From positions 186,001 to 250,000 of the forward strand of contig JAPDRO010000001.1 of the NCBI GenBank assembly GCA_030247885.1: a DNA stretch of 64,000 nucleotides, written 5' to 3'. How positions within the stretch are numbered: the stretch's first letter is position 1; each line of letters opens with the position of its first letter. Both the position numbers and the translations under genes were made by a program. The notes under the pieces were generated by a model. That model did no database searches. It worked only from the letters and a program-made list of their open reading frames with translations, and was not told where the DNA came from. This document shows, in pieces, positions 35,174-47,840 of the stretch. Origin of the DNA: Taxawa tesnikishii (nom. ined.). Taxonomy: Eukaryota > Ascomycota > Dothideomycetes > Dothideales.

Positions 35174-37279
35174 ATGCTGAGCATGTTGTCCCTATCGGCC
35201 CACTTGCTGTTGACGAGCGCTTTGCTCGCAGGGCAGGCATTCGCTCAGTTTCCCCTAAGCCCGAGAATGTAACCACAATCAAATCGAGGTTCCACCCAGG
35301 CATCAAGATCTCTTACAAGGAGGTGGAAGTAGGTGCTTTCGCTTCTTTCTCGATCTTTCCCTGTCCCAACACCGAACGACGTGCAAAAACACTGATCCCC
35401 GCATAGCCTCAAATTTGCGAGACCACACCCGACGTCCGGTCGTTCTCAGGCTACGTCTACCTGCCGCCTAACACACTGAACGAACCGCACGAGAACCAGA
35501 ACTATCCGATCAATACGTGAGTGACGCGGACTGCGGTCTGACGAGTCTTGACACTGAATCTGGCAGTTTCTTCTGGTTCTTCGAATCTCGTAAAGATCCG
35601 CATCATGCACCTCTGTCCATCTGGCTCAACGGAGGTCCTGGGGGCAGTTCCCTTATGGGAGCGCTCGCAGAGAATGGACCCTGCTTCGTCAACAACGATT
35701 CCAACAGCACTTACCTGAACCCATGGTCCTGGAACAATGAGGTGAGTACCTCTTCAGGATATCCACGCTATCCGGGCACTACAGACTGACTGTGTGCAGG
35801 TTAACATTCTTTACATTGACCAACCCAATCAAGTCGGATACTCATATGACACACCCACTAACGTGACCGTCGACCTATCCAACGCAGGCGTCAATGATGA
35901 TGCCGAAGAAAGGTCAAGGTCGCCGATTTCTCTGACGGTGTTCCAGCACAGAACAACACTTTCCTAGTAGGAACAGCCAGTAGTCAAAACATCACGTTTA
36001 CGGCCAACAGTACACAGCACGCTGCTGTCGCCATGTGGCACTTCGCACAAACCTGGTTTGAGGAGTTCCCGCAGTACAAGCCGCACGACGAGAAGATTTC
36101 TCTTTTCACCGAATCCTATGGCGGCCGGTACGGTCCGACCTTTGTCAAGAAATTCATGACACAGAACGAACTGATTGCCAACGGTACGCTGACCGGCCCG
36201 GGATTGCATTACCTGCACCTGGACACACTGGGTATCATCAATGGTTGCATCGACAGCGAAGACCAGGTCTGGGCGTACACCGAATTCGCGAACAACAACA
36301 CCTATGGCATCAAGGCGTTCACTGAAGCACAATCCCACAAGGCGAAGTATGAATTCCTCCATCCCAACGGGCTGCGTGATCAGATCAACGAGTGCCGCCG
36401 ACTTGAGCTCGAATCGGACCCCAACGACTATGGCGACGTGCAGCAAGTGAACGAGTATTGCGCCCTGGTGGAATGGGCCGTCGCAAACGCCACCATTAGC
36501 GTGTACGAGAACAACAGCGACGTGGGCTGGTTCGACATCACACACAAGCAAGCGGACCCGTTTCCGCCCCAGTACCTCGTCGGCTACCTGAACCAAGCCT
36601 GGGTGCAGAAAGCGCTCGGCGTGCCCGTCAACCACAGCGTCGTCAGCACAGCCGTTTACCGCGCCTTCACCGACACAGGCGATATCGCCAAGGGCGGCCT
36701 GCTCGAGGACATTGCGTACATCCTCGAGCACGGCGTCAAAGTCGCCCTGCTGTATGGCGACAGGGACTACGCGTGCAACTGGCTCGGCGGCGAAGCCTCC
36801 TCGCTCAAGATCCCATGGGAGCATCGGGACGGCTTCGCGGCCGCGGGCTACACGCCGCTCGTGCTCTCGCCCGTGCACTCGGGCGGCTTGGTCAGGCAGT
36901 ACGGCAACCTGAGCTTCACGCGCGTGTACCAGGCGGGCCATCTCGTGCCGAGTTATCAGCCTCAGGCGGCGTATGAGATCTTCATGCGCGCGCTGTTCAA
37001 CAGGGATATCGCGACTGGAACGGTGGATTTGTTGAGCGGTGAGGGGTTTATGCTACGAACGGCACGAGGGATACGTGGTGGAGTTTGAGTGATGTCTTGC
37101 CTCAGCCCGAGCCCGAGTGCTACATCTTCAGTCCTGGGACGTGCTCGAAGGAGCAGAGGGAGTGGCTCAGGGATGGCACGGCGGTGGTCAAGGATTTCAT
37201 CGTCATCGGGGTGGAGAAGAAGGAGGAGGAGGAGGACGCTGCTGCCGGTTTGCAAGCGCAGGTTCCGGTGTCAGGATAA
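35174..37279 (+). CDS. secreted serine carboxypeptidase (family S10)
   Basis: Signal peptide MLSLS-type ([20 protein letters not shown], cleaved before QFP). Family features are [62 protein letters not shown], the nucleophile motif [10 protein letters not shown], the Asp region [12 protein letters not shown] and the His region [11 protein letters not shown]. Introns are near 35330-35406, 35517-35566 and 35742-35799. Three frame changes fall in C4 35252-35255, A3 35909-35911 and T3 37047-37049, each fitting one missing base. After the third, the tail [19 protein letters not shown] and [20 protein letters not shown] runs to 37279. Probably an extracellular acid exopeptidase. Confidence 0.9.
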
Positions 37280-37700
37280 GGGCAAGGACGAAGGTTGATG
37301 AGTCTGTTGGACCGGATGCATGCCTGGATGAGGCTGCCCACCGTCGATACAGCTGCTACGCTTGGAACAACCCGTCATCGCGACGCGTGTACGAGGTTTC
37401 TCTAGAGACACAGCAGGATGGAGGTGAAGTACTAGAGTAGCACAGGATGTCATGATCCGTATACTATCGGTCCAACCCGCTCATGTTCTTCCAGTCCCCT
37501 CAGCCCACCAAAGCAGCTGTCATCCGCATCAACTAGGTATGCGTTCATGTATTTTCACACTCCAAAGGCTGGCTACAGGGCAGCCTCACATCAATCTTTC
37601 CCGTATGTATCCCATCGTGCCTCATTCACGACTTACGTGGCTCCGTCCACCCAAACAGTTAAAGCCAAGGTCCAGACGGCTTTTGTGGGAACACCTCGTC
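37280..37700. other. convergent intergenic region
   Basis: 421 bases of 3' flank between the S10 gene (+) and the basic unknown protein gene (-). Nothing else is seen. Confidence 0.45.
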
Positions 37701-39481
37701 CTACGAGCGATCCCTCGGTCCACATACCAGGTTGAACGTCGAGGTCCTCGAGTTCCCAACATCGGGCGTCGTCTCAATCGCATCAGCATGGAAGAGGCTG
37801 TGGAATTTGTTCGGAAGCGCCTGCTTCTTCGAAGCTGAAGACGCGGCGTTGCCGGTCCCCTTGATGGACTCGATAGGGTTTCGAGCAGTAGAGGTGAGAG
37901 GTGCTGTTGCAAAGGTCGTGCAAACAAGCGTTTCCTGCCGTCCAGCCTTTTTGATCGCCTCCTCATCTCTTGTTGAGGGATCGGTCAGTTCGTCTGGTGA
38001 TAGCATAATCCAGTCTTCCACCTCGCTTGTCTGCACTTCCCCATCTGGCTGAGCGGCCTCGGGGCAGATGTCAATACCCCACTCTATGTCATCGATGTCG
38101 CATTCAGTATCCAGTATGAGGCTCGGTGGGGCTGAACAAGAGTCGTGGATTGAAACACTGATCACATCGACGGGAGAAGTGCACATTGTGGGCTTTGCGT
38201 CCTCTTTGGCCGGCTGGGCTAGCGCTAGGAAATCTGCAAGACTGTACAGTGGACTGATGGCGAGGGTATCGGAGCTTACGGCATCAGAACTGGTGTGGTC
38301 GGATTCTTCGCCCGTCAGACTTCGCTGAGTGTCATGGACAAGTCGGGCAGCACTTGGGGTATGTGAGTCTTGATCCGTGTCTCTGATGTCTTGCAAAGCT
38401 TGAACCGCTTGCGTAAGATCAAAGAGTGAACCTATGAGGGACATTTCGACGCCAGTGCCATCTGGGTCAACAGATGGAGGGCGAGGACAATGGAACGCGG
38501 ACTCAGCAGGCGGAGGCTGGATAGCTTGAGGAGTCCTAGCGCTTTTACTGTAGTCTGGGGATTTCGAACGGCATGCAATGCGTGGGACTGCGATCCTGTG
38601 GTGGTACTCGCGTGCCACACGCCGCTGTTCAGTTGGTTGGCTCGTGGAGACGTTTTTGGCTTGAGAACACCGCCATGATGCTGTACCAGTATCCTTCTCC
38701 AAGTTGCATCTTTTCTCCATCCCCTGATGGACAGCTACGTCATCGTCGGCAGTCTTTGCGGTGGGTGGGAGTTTAACCGCTGGCTTGCTCGACAGCCCGA
38801 TTTCGGCGGCAGTCATGAGGGATGTGCATGGGAAAACACATGGTGCCTTTGGCTTCCAATCGGGCTCTCCAGAGGCAGCTTGTGGAGGAGCAGCAATCGC
38901 TCCAAACCAGATTTTCGTGTTTGTCGACATCGCAGTGTCGGATCCAACGACCGGTACGGTACGACTTCTTTTGTGGTCGTGACATGTCGTTGATGCCACG
39001 GCGATGGGAACGCCTTCATCTTCGCTCAGATGCGAGGCTCGATCCGGCACGGAACTAAAATGTGGAAGACGCGCCGCACTGAATGTGGCACATGTTGTTT
39101 GTTGCTTCGGAAGCGTGGAGGCCGGCTCAGTGGGTTTCGAAAGGTCTTTCTCCCCAGCCTTGAGTGAATCGGTATTTCTCTTTTCGGCCTTCGGCTGAGC
39201 AACGTCCTTGAGTGACATGTCCACAGCCTTGAAAAAGGCCACTGTGAACTTTGCGCCTGCCGTTTAGCATGGCGTTGTTTTTTGGTCACCCTGTGCTGTT
39301 TTCTCCTTCTGGCCTTTGCCTGCCGTTTGGTCTTTGTCAGGACGGCGAAAGGGTTGCCTGTTTGCGATGAGTAAGATGAGTCGAACCCGAAAACAATAAG
39401 CTTACTTGTAGGCAGAAAGGGTCTGTCACGAATCGAAACACCGTTATCTAGGTCGGAGAGGGAGTCATAGTAATACAGCAT
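37701..39481 (-). CDS. large disordered protein of unknown function
   Basis: The start MLYYYDSLSDLDNGVSIRDR (ATG 39479-39481) is followed by an intron (donor GTAAGC, acceptor AACAG) and then a very basic stretch (TKTKRQAKARRRKQHR, VTKKQRHAKRQAQ) that could bind nucleic acid or direct nuclear import. Across a T3 run (39250-39252; A3 on the coding strand) the frame changes by one missing base into FTVAFFKAVDMSLKD and then about 500 residues of Ser/Pro/Thr/Asp-rich sequence. Near the C-terminal half there are acidic patches (LDTECDIDDIEWGIDICPE, EVEDWIMLSPDEL). No family is recognised. The layout of a basic N-terminus followed by a long disordered chain could suit a nuclear regulator, but that is a guess. 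Confidence 0.6.
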
Positions 39482-40693
39482 GCCGTGATGAGGAAACGAA
39501 ACAGGTATGATACGGTTTGTAGGTTGAGTCGGGAGGCGCAAGTTGTGCAGTACAACAAGCGATGAGAAAGACAGATGATGACTTCAGAGTCGAACGTTGA
39601 CTGCTTCGCAGGAGCTCCTACCTCGTTTGTCAAGACACGATACTACGTTGAATACATGCAGGGCCCGTGATAAAGGCAGGCGCATCTTAGATGTGGTAGG
39701 CGATGCATAGCAGGACCTGAACACCCCGCCGTCCCTGGACGCCCACTTTGTTCGGGTCTGAACAACAGGTGAAGTCAAGGAAGCAACAAAGACATGGAGC
39801 ACGACACGTGCAGATCCGTTGACTCTGCCATCACACAGAGTATTTCTTTCTAGTAACGACACGTCTCGGCACACGACAGCAGCATCTGTTTTTAGAAGAC
39901 GGTTGACTCGGCAGGTCCCGGATACGCGCGTGTCTTTGAGCCGGAGCCAAGATCGACGCAATGCGCTCGGCGTTTATCCGTTCGGAAAGTGCTCGAAAAG
40001 TGCTTGGTGGCAAGGCACGGAGGTGGGAATAAGGCAGGCTGTCTCTGGTTGTCTCGTTTCCCGGAGGTAAAAAAAAGGTAACCGGCATAGTGCAGCCTCT
40101 CTTTCTCTCTAATGGTGCACCGAGATTTGCAGATTCTTTCAAGACTTGATCAAAGGGAAGGGTGTGGAGCGAGGAAGACCCTGGACCCGGGTGGCATTCG
40201 CTGGCCTGTTTGTGACGTTTCACGCTCGTGTTCCTGCATCCACATCGGCAACTGTCGGCTCAATGAGAACAAGTTTGCTGGGCTCGCGGGCTTTTGCTAT
40301 ATTCGTCTACCTCGTCATATACATGGCGAAATGTACCGCTCAACAACGACGCAAGCTGCGCAGGGTTAAATTCTTTCTTCCACATAACCATTGTTGTATG
40401 CTGTACTTCCCAACCCGCTTCCTTTAATCTACCACTTTGCTTTGGGCGGCGTCCCCTTTGTACAACAAGCTTCTCCTTCACTCGTTATTCGTCATTCAGG
40501 TCCTTCCCCGGCCGTTTCATCTGCCCTTTCACCACACAGGCTCCTGATCGGCAGCAAGGTCCGCGTGGATCCGCAACGCTCTAATTTCAAGAAGCATCAC
40601 GTCGTGTGAATCCACAACCAGCCACGGCGCGTGTGCCAAGTGCCAATACATACATAATATTCACAGGGCCCCAGCCCATTCACACTGCACATC
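39482..40693. other. divergent intergenic region before MscS channel gene
   Basis: 1.2 kb between divergent genes with no supported coding sequence. The stretch at 40480-40680 is pyrimidine-rich and is the likely core promoter and leader of the channel gene. Confidence 0.45.
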
Positions 40694-43600
40694 ATGTCCG
40701 CACAGCGTAGTGCTAGTCACCGCTTCTCTCGCCAGGGCTTTTCCCCAATACCACACGACCACGTCAACATGAACGGCGGAGACGCTACTATCGATATACC
40801 GCTCGAGCAGCTTCCTACAGATTCTCCCACGGGAGCTCGCAGGAAAGACAGCGAAACTCCTTTTGCAAGAGAAGGAACATTGAGGAAAAGCCAGTCTGAT
40901 GCACGTAAGCGCATCACCTTTGGTGGTCGTCGCGTGAAGAAGATCGACTCGAAGGGACAACCCACAGGACACATTGGCTATGATGGGGAGGAGGACACTA
41001 TCAACCGCATGGGAAGAATTTACAAGAAAATTCTCAACTTCAGCATAGTCACAAGATACTTCGTCTACGTCTCTCCTCTGGCTTTGGCCATCGCGGTCCC
41101 AATCATCGTGGGAGCTACAGCAGCGCAGGACGCCAAAATCGCTGGAGTTCCTCTGACGTGGTTCTTCGTGTGGATCGAGATTGGTAAGTTCCCATCCGCA
41201 CACGACATGGTCAGTAAGAGTTCAGGGCGCTAACAAGAGTAGTGTGGCTTAGTTTGTGGGTTTCCAAGATCGTCGCCCACTTTCTCCCTTACCTGTTCCA
41301 AGTTGTGGCCGGTGTTGTGAGCTCGGGTGTCCGCAAATATGCATTGGTTATCAAGTCACTTGAGATTCCTCTCTCCTTGGTCGGATGGTCCGTGACCTCC
41401 CTCGCTACCTTCGTGCCTCTCATGACCCGCAACCCCTACAACCGCGCTCATGATCCGAACCAGAAGAACTGGGAGACCATTGTGAACCAGATCCTCGCAG
41501 CGGCTGTCATTGCCACTCTTGTCTTCCTGGGAGAGAAGTTCTTCATTCAGATCATCAGTATCAACTACCACCGTAAGCAGTTCAATTCAAGGATCCGGGA
41601 GTCGAAGCGGAACGTCTATCTGCTCAGTCTGCTTTACGAAGCCTCGAGAGCCCTTTTCCCGGCATATTGCAACGAGTTTGCAGAAGAAGACTACATCATT
41701 GGTGATCAGATCAATCTCTCCGCTCTGGGTGGATTAGGAAGCAAGAATCGGAGTCACCGTCGGTCTGGGTCTCAAACACCTATGCGTCTCCTCCAGGACG
41801 TGGGTCGCATTGGAGACAAGGTGACATCCGCGTTCGGTAACGTCGCTCAGGAAATCACTGGAAAGCAAGTCTTCAATCCCAACAGTGCGCACTCCATCGT
41901 TACGGAAGCTCTGGAAAAGAGACGCTCTTCTGAGGCCTTGGCAAAGCGTCTCTGGATGTCTTTCGTCATCGAGGGCAAGGAAGCCCTTTACCAAGACGAC
42001 ATCATCGACGTTCTCGGTCACGAGCACGAGGAAGAAGCCATGGAAGCCTTTGGAGCTCTCGACCGTGACATGAACGGAGACATTTCGCTGGACGAGATGA
42101 TCCAGGTGATCACCCAGATGAGTCGCGACCGGAAGGCCATCGCGACCAGCATGCATGATGTCGATCAGGCCATCAACGTGCTCGATCGTATGCTGATGAC
42201 AATCGTCACCATTGTTATCATTTTCGTCTTCGTCGCCTTCCTCAACAAGAGTTTCACTACTACTCTGGCCACTGCTGGCACCGCGCTGCTTTCTCTCTCC
42301 TTCGTCTTCTCCGCCACTGCTGCGGAAGTCCTCGGATCTTGCATTTTCCTCTTCGTCAAACACCCCTTCGATATCGGTGACCGGGTTGACCTTGGAAACG
42401 ACCAGCTTGCGGTTGATCACATCTCGCTTTTGTTCACCGTCTTCCGTCGCATTTCTGGAGCAAACGTCGGACGTACAGTGCAGATTCCAAACAATGTGCT
42501 GAACACACTCTGGATCGAGAACGTCAGCCGAAGCAAGGCGATGAAGGAACAGCTCACCATCCAAGTGTCTTTCGATACGACATTTGAGGATATCCAAATC
42601 TTGAAGCAGGAGCTCTTGACTTTTGTTACCGACAAGGAGAACGCCCGTGATTTCCAGCCCGATATTGATGTTGAAGTACTGGGCACGTCTGATATGGTGA
42701 GCTTACCCGTAGTACAATCTTTGTCGCCTCATACAGTACTAACAACGCACAACAGAGCAAACTGGAACTTCGCGTCGAAGTTCGCCACAAATCAAACTGG
42801 GCAAACGAGACAGTCCGTGCAGCTCGCCGTTCGAAGTTTATGTGTGCTCTGGTCGCTGCCCTTCGTCGCGTGCCAATCTACGGCCCAGGTGGCGGCGGCG
42901 AGGCGCTTGGAAGCATCGGAAACCCATCCTACTCTGTTGGTGTGGCCGAGGAATTCGCAGATGTGAAGCGTGGCGAAGCTGCTGCAGCGAAGGAGGCGAA
43001 GCGTCTCATCCCAACAAAGAAAGAGCAGCCGAAGGAGGAAAGGTCGGGTGCTTCACCACGCAGCCCGTACAGCAACAACAATGGCCGTCCTGCCCTCGGC
43101 CTCAACATTCCAGATGCTAAGATCATTGACAATTTGAATTCCCGTGACCCTGGATTCGATGCTGCTCGCGATGAGGCCTGGACTGCTTCCCGTGAAGACA
43201 GCAGCACTCTGGGCGAGCGTCCAAGCATCGACGTCTCCCGCCAGGACCTGGACGAGGTGCGTGGCCTCCTGAGGCGCGAGAGCACGAAGGGCAAACGTAA
43301 GCCAGGTGATGCACCTTCGCGCACCGCAATGGCGCATCCATCCGTCCCCACCATCGCCGAACCTCAGCCTCCAATCTCATACACCGATTACGCACAGCAG
43401 GCCGAGGCTTCAATGGAAATCGACAACTACGAAGAGCGCAGGATGAACGCTACCGGTCTCGCAGCCTCAGCACCGAGCGCATACGTCAACACGAACCAGC
43501 AGACCAGCTACGTGAGTCCAAGTGTCCAGCAGCCGGCAAGCTACATGAGCCCGTTCCCCAGGACCACGGTCATGAACCAGCCAAGCCATCCGCTCGGGCC

Positions 43601-43715
43601 CGCGAGTGAGATGCGCCAGATGAGTCGCAGCCCGAGCAATCCGTACCGCACAGCCAACCCGGCCCAGGGTGGTGTGCATCCGACCCAGAGGAGCAACACT
43701 TTTGAGGAGGAATAG
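40694..43715 (+). CDS. EF-hand MscS-type mechanosensitive ion channel
   Basis: Three exons, 40694-41183, 41243-42696 and 42756-43715, give 967 residues in one uninterrupted frame. After a Ser-rich cytoplasmic N-terminus come several membrane segments (FVYVSPLALAIAVPIIVG, PLTWFFVWIEIVWLSLWV, SLVGWSVTSLATFVPLM, ILAAAVIATLVFLGEKFFI). An EF-hand near residue 436 has the full loop DRDMNGDISLDE. Two further membrane segments (TIVTIVIIFVFVAFLN; the pore-like TTLATAGTALLSLSFVFSAT) precede the MscS beta domain (VKHPFDIGDRVDL, VQIPNNVLNTLWIENVSRS). A long disordered tail follows. The architecture is that of the fission-yeast Msy1/Msy2 family of Ca2+-responsive channels of the ER or cell membrane that act in hypo-osmotic shock. 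Confidence 0.95.
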
Positions 43716-44153
43716 GTGATTTACAAGAACATGACGAGGTCGATAGGCGTTATGGATGGTTGGGGGAAAAGAAGGTTTCAGAATTGCATGGCATTTAGCA
43801 TGGCGTGAATGGGAAATGTCTTTACTAGGCGCATATGCTGATGGACTCAAATAAAGAGGAATGTAAAGTAGGCGGAGGAAGGTGGCGGATGAGAAATAAC
43901 GGCCGTGAAATAGCTGCAAGCACGACATGTGCATGGAAATGAAACACGATAGTAACATGACAATCATACTCTCCCACTTCCGGGCTGCATAACAACTCTG
44001 TGGCCATTCAGTTCGGTCGCGCCAAGACGACTAGAAGGTGAGGATCCCTAGCTTTCAGCTGCCTATGGCCGAACTTGAAACAACTACTTTATCTGTGTTC
44101 TGATGACCCTATGGGTGCAGCTCCTCTCCTACCCAAAGGTTGTCCGCAACACC
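43716..44153. other. convergent intergenic region
   Basis: 438 bases of 3' flank between the channel gene (+) and the glutaminase gene (-). No gene or repeat is seen. Confidence 0.45.
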
Positions 44154-47102
44154 TCAACCCGCCGTGGTCGGGAAGACAGTCGTCTGCGGCTGCACGCTAT
44201 TCACCGTGCTGCGCACACTCGTCCCAGTCTCCGAGTCCTTCCCTCCACCATACGCACTCACGTTCGCGGCCGCACTCCCACTCACCACCGTCGTCATGCT
44301 CAGACTCGACGCCGCACTCGCGCTCGAGGAACCAGACACGGTCAGATATCCCGCCGCACTCTCCTCGACGATCGCGGTGCTGTTCCTCGGAAACGCGCTC
44401 CCGACGTTCCCGGTCCCCGTCTCCGCGTTCTCGCCCGCACGCAGTAGCGCCAGCAGACTGAAATGACCGCCCGCGACCGGGCGTGCGATGAAGTAGATCG
44501 GAGACGGCGAGACGGGGTAACTGCCCGTGTCGATTGTCTCGTACAGATCCGTAAACGGCCTATCCGTGCTCGTGTAGTTGAGCCAGTACGCCAGCGCGTT
44601 CACGAAGAGCCGGCGGGTTTCGGGGAGCAGGTCGCGGCCGTCCACATCTCCCAGTCGCTCTTGGTGTACGAGTGGCGGTTGTCTAGGGGCACGCCGAAGA
44701 CTTGGGAGACCTGAGGGTACCACTCTGACTGCATGTCGTAGAGCGACTGAGGGATGATGCCGAGATTGAGCAGTTTGTCGGGATAGGTGTTGTACAGCAA
44801 ACCGTAGGAACTGCGCCACTCGTAAGCTAGCATAGTATGTCTCTCACTTGGGTCGATGGCGAAGTACTCCCACTGCTGGAAGTAGTCGGCGGCCGTGGAG
44901 GAGTAGTTTGCAGCACCGGCCGCATCTCCGACGACAGTGGAGACACCGGACATGGCTTGCAGGCCCACGATGCCCTTGATGGCAAGATTCGTTTGGTTTA
45001 TGAGCTGGCCTGCGAAGTCGTCGGTGCTGAGCTGGATTCCGGGAATCAGAGAGTAGGAGATCAGGTAGGATGCCCATTGTTGAAGCTTGGCGTAGTGCTG
45101 GCGCAGGTACTCTGCGTTGCCTGAGAATTTGTAGTAGGCGTACTAGGAGATTCATTAGATGTGTCGACTATGGAAGAGAAGCTGGCGTGAAGGGGTGGCA
45201 CTCACCGCCATCAGTAACATGTTGCCGCTCTCTTCAACGGGCATGTATTCGTCGTTACCCTCGACGTGGCCCGTAGCGTTGGGGAAGTGCGTTCCAAGAT
45301 CGTGCATGGAGTAGCCGTTGGGATAGAAGCCGCTTTCCTGGTTGTAGAAGAGTGGGTTGAGGTTGTATTTCAGCAGCTCTGGATTGGCGTACAGGAAGAA
45401 TGGCATTGCTGGGTACATGACATCAACAGTATTGACATTGCCATCCGAGGATCTAAGACTGTCAGTCATTCGTTGAATAAAGTGAATTCGTATAGCGCTT
45501 ACATCTCTTTCTGGAACATGAGCGGTTCGCTTTGGTTGTTAGTCGTGGAGTTGTCGCAAGACAGACTTGGTGGGATCGTCAGTACGTAAGCTCCCATGAC
45601 CTGTCTCGCACTCAAGGCGACAATGGAGTAGTAGTTCTCCGCCTCGGAGACATCCGGTATGGCAATTCCGCTGAAGTTGTTCGGGTCCAAGAAGCCGTAT
45701 GCAGTGTTGGGATCGAAAATGTACTGATGACTGAACTGGTCTGTGCCGTGCGCGTAACCATCAGAACCGTTTGAATAAGGTGGCGGTGGTGAAGGCGTGC
45801 TGTTACTGTAGACCATTGCCATGTTCGCACCGTAGTACTTATCGACGTCAGCCTTCAGCTGAGCATCAAACTTGGCGCCCTTTGCTTGACTGGTGGAGAA
45901 GTCGTTGTAGTGGAAATTTATCATCTGGAAGATGTTACCGTAGCATTTCATCCACCTGAGTAATGTCAGTACCTGCATCTGGAGCGACACGATCCTAGCT
46001 TACCATGGCTGGAGCGGCACAACACCGCCAGAAGTCAAGTACCGGATTGCAGGAGATTGTACGCTCCCGATAGTGTACAGAGCACTGCCAGAAGACGACG
46101 AACCAAAATCGTGAGCGTACGCGAAAACAGGTTCCATATCTCCAGACCCGCGGTAATCCGGATCTACGATGTCTGACAGGCCATGATCCATAACAAACCC
46201 ATAACGCACATTGGCCGAAAACCCACTCTCGAAGCCGAAGTTCTGCGCCTGGCCAGGGCTGCTGGACCAAGTGAAGTTACCCCATGATGGAAAGTCGAAC
46301 TCTTCAGCGAACTCGTACTGCTGTTGGAGCTCGAAGATCCAGCTGTAGACGGAGGAGCGAGAGGTTGCATTCCCGGAGCCGTTGACTGGAGTTGGACCTT
46401 GGAACAAGTCCCATTGGATAGTCTTGTTGGATTCGTAGGAGATCCAAGCGGCGTTGACGTCACTGTAGAGCTGGACATTGTGGTTGTTCCCGTCGGTGCT
46501 CCTGTAGCTTGTCTGAAGATAGCTCAGAGGGATGCTGGTCCGGCAGAGATCTTGTGGGAGGACGGGGCTTAGGAAGCTTGCTATGACTTCAACAGGCCCG
46601 GCGGCAAATGTGAAGTTCGAGTACTGCGAGTCGTAACTGACGGCTAAAGGCACTGCGGCCTTGAAGTTCTTCAGGGTTGGCAAGGACTGTGAGCCGGTTC
46701 CGAGATACTCGTAAGAGACCCCGTCAACGGTGATGATACCTTCCCAGCCCAGCGCTGGTCCTGGCCAGAAAATAACACCGTTGGTATTCAAGGTGCCATT
46801 GTTCGCGGTCGAGGTCCAGGCGTTGGTGTAGGGAGAACGAACAGCAAGTGGCAGGGCTGGTGGACGGGCAGGCGAGTACGAAGGTAGTTTGTTGCTAGAT
46901 GAGGTAATGGTTAGACGGGGCCCTTGAGACTTGATCAAGACGGAGCAATGAGAAGATAGAAGGACCGAGAAGAAGCAGCTCAAGACGGAAGAAGAGCATC
47001 TTGGTGGACCTACCCGTTGGCATCCGTAGCTGTGGTGAACGGATCTTGAGCTATAGCTGACTTCGCGACCAGGAAGAGAGGAAGGAGAAGGGAGAGAAAC
47101 AT
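44154..47102 (-). CDS. gtaA: secreted glutaminase, GtaA type
   Basis: Fungal GtaA enzymes hydrolyse glutamine outside the cell. Exons are complement of 47014-47102, 46004-46894, 45503-45955, 45206-45452 and 44154-45142. The signal peptide is MFLSLLLPLFLVAKSAIA. Typical family sequence follows: SPARPPALPLAVRSPYTNAW, NGVIFWPGPALGWEGIITVD, RYGFVMDHGLSDIV, QKEISSDGNVNTVDVMYPAM, ESGFYPNGYSMHDLGTHFPN, HVEGNDEYMPVEESGNMLLM and TMLAYEWRSSYGLLYNTYPD. Near 44634 the frame changes by one missing base, from WEMWTAA into DLLPETRRLFVNALAYWLN. The family domain then continues to about 44440 and is followed by a Ser/Thr/Ala-rich tail to 44154 that is longer than in minimal GtaA. Confidence 0.92.
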
Positions 47103-47840
47103 AGTGGGCTAAGCAATGGGCTAAGAAGGCTTGTGCGCACTTGGGAGCAGCCCAAGCGGCCTACATTGGCCGGATATATATGTGTAGAGGGCATGATGTC
47201 CTTCTCCGCAGCGGAGTCAAGTGCTTGTTGCATGGGAACACTGCATGAACGCATGTAACGACAGAGCGGGAAGGATCCTGCAAGGCACCGCAACTGCGGA
47301 GAAGATGCTGTTTGAGGAATCGATCGCCGTTGAGAAATGTCACTATTCGCTCTCTCGAGGCATTGTTGTGCCGGCGGGGAAAGAAGCGTCTTTTGTGGGG
47401 CGGGATTGCCAAACATCAACGTCTTTTCGATGGTGTGGGCGAGTGAAATGGTTGGACAAGAGTACAGAAACGACTTACGGTAGAGTTTGGGATCGAGTGT
47501 TGAGTGTTGGCACAAGCTTTCGATCTTTCCCCGGACCGTCGCTCCCCGCTGACGTTCACACTCACACCCACACTCCCACCCACACTCACACCCACATTCA
47601 CGTCCGTGCCTGCCCTCCTCGGCTTTCACATGTTGCCGAGGCTGTGCAATCGACCAAATCACAAGATCACATTCAGAACGCTCACCAACAAGAAGCATCA
47701 TCTGCTGCAAGCATCGTCTTGTGCATATCCTACATCAATTCCGTATTGTCTTCGAGAGGGATAGCATTCCAACGGATTCCTCTTCGAGGTCCACACTCAC
47801 ATCCCCAATCTAACCAATCTTACCCTCCAACGAAACAAAC
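47103..47840. promoter_or_regulatory. divergent promoter, glutaminase / PXMP4
   Basis: 738 bases between divergent start codons, with a CACACT-type satellite at 47557-47601. A CACACTCACA-rich leader precedes the PXMP4 start. No coding potential is evident. Confidence 0.5.
47557..47601. repeat. CACACTCACAC-type microsatellite
   Basis: An imperfect array of ACTCAC/ACCCAC hexamers in noncoding sequence. Confidence 0.85.

Noticed and set aside
35964-36941. Long open frame (325 codons) on the minus strand
   Set aside because: It is the antisense shadow of the S10 carboxypeptidase third-position-rich coding sequence, and its translation shows no family likeness.
24263-37279. SDR, GH43, S10 peptidase and CFEM genes considered as a biosynthetic or effector cluster
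   Set aside because: There is no backbone synthase, cytochrome P450 or dedicated regulator, and the genes serve unrelated functions.
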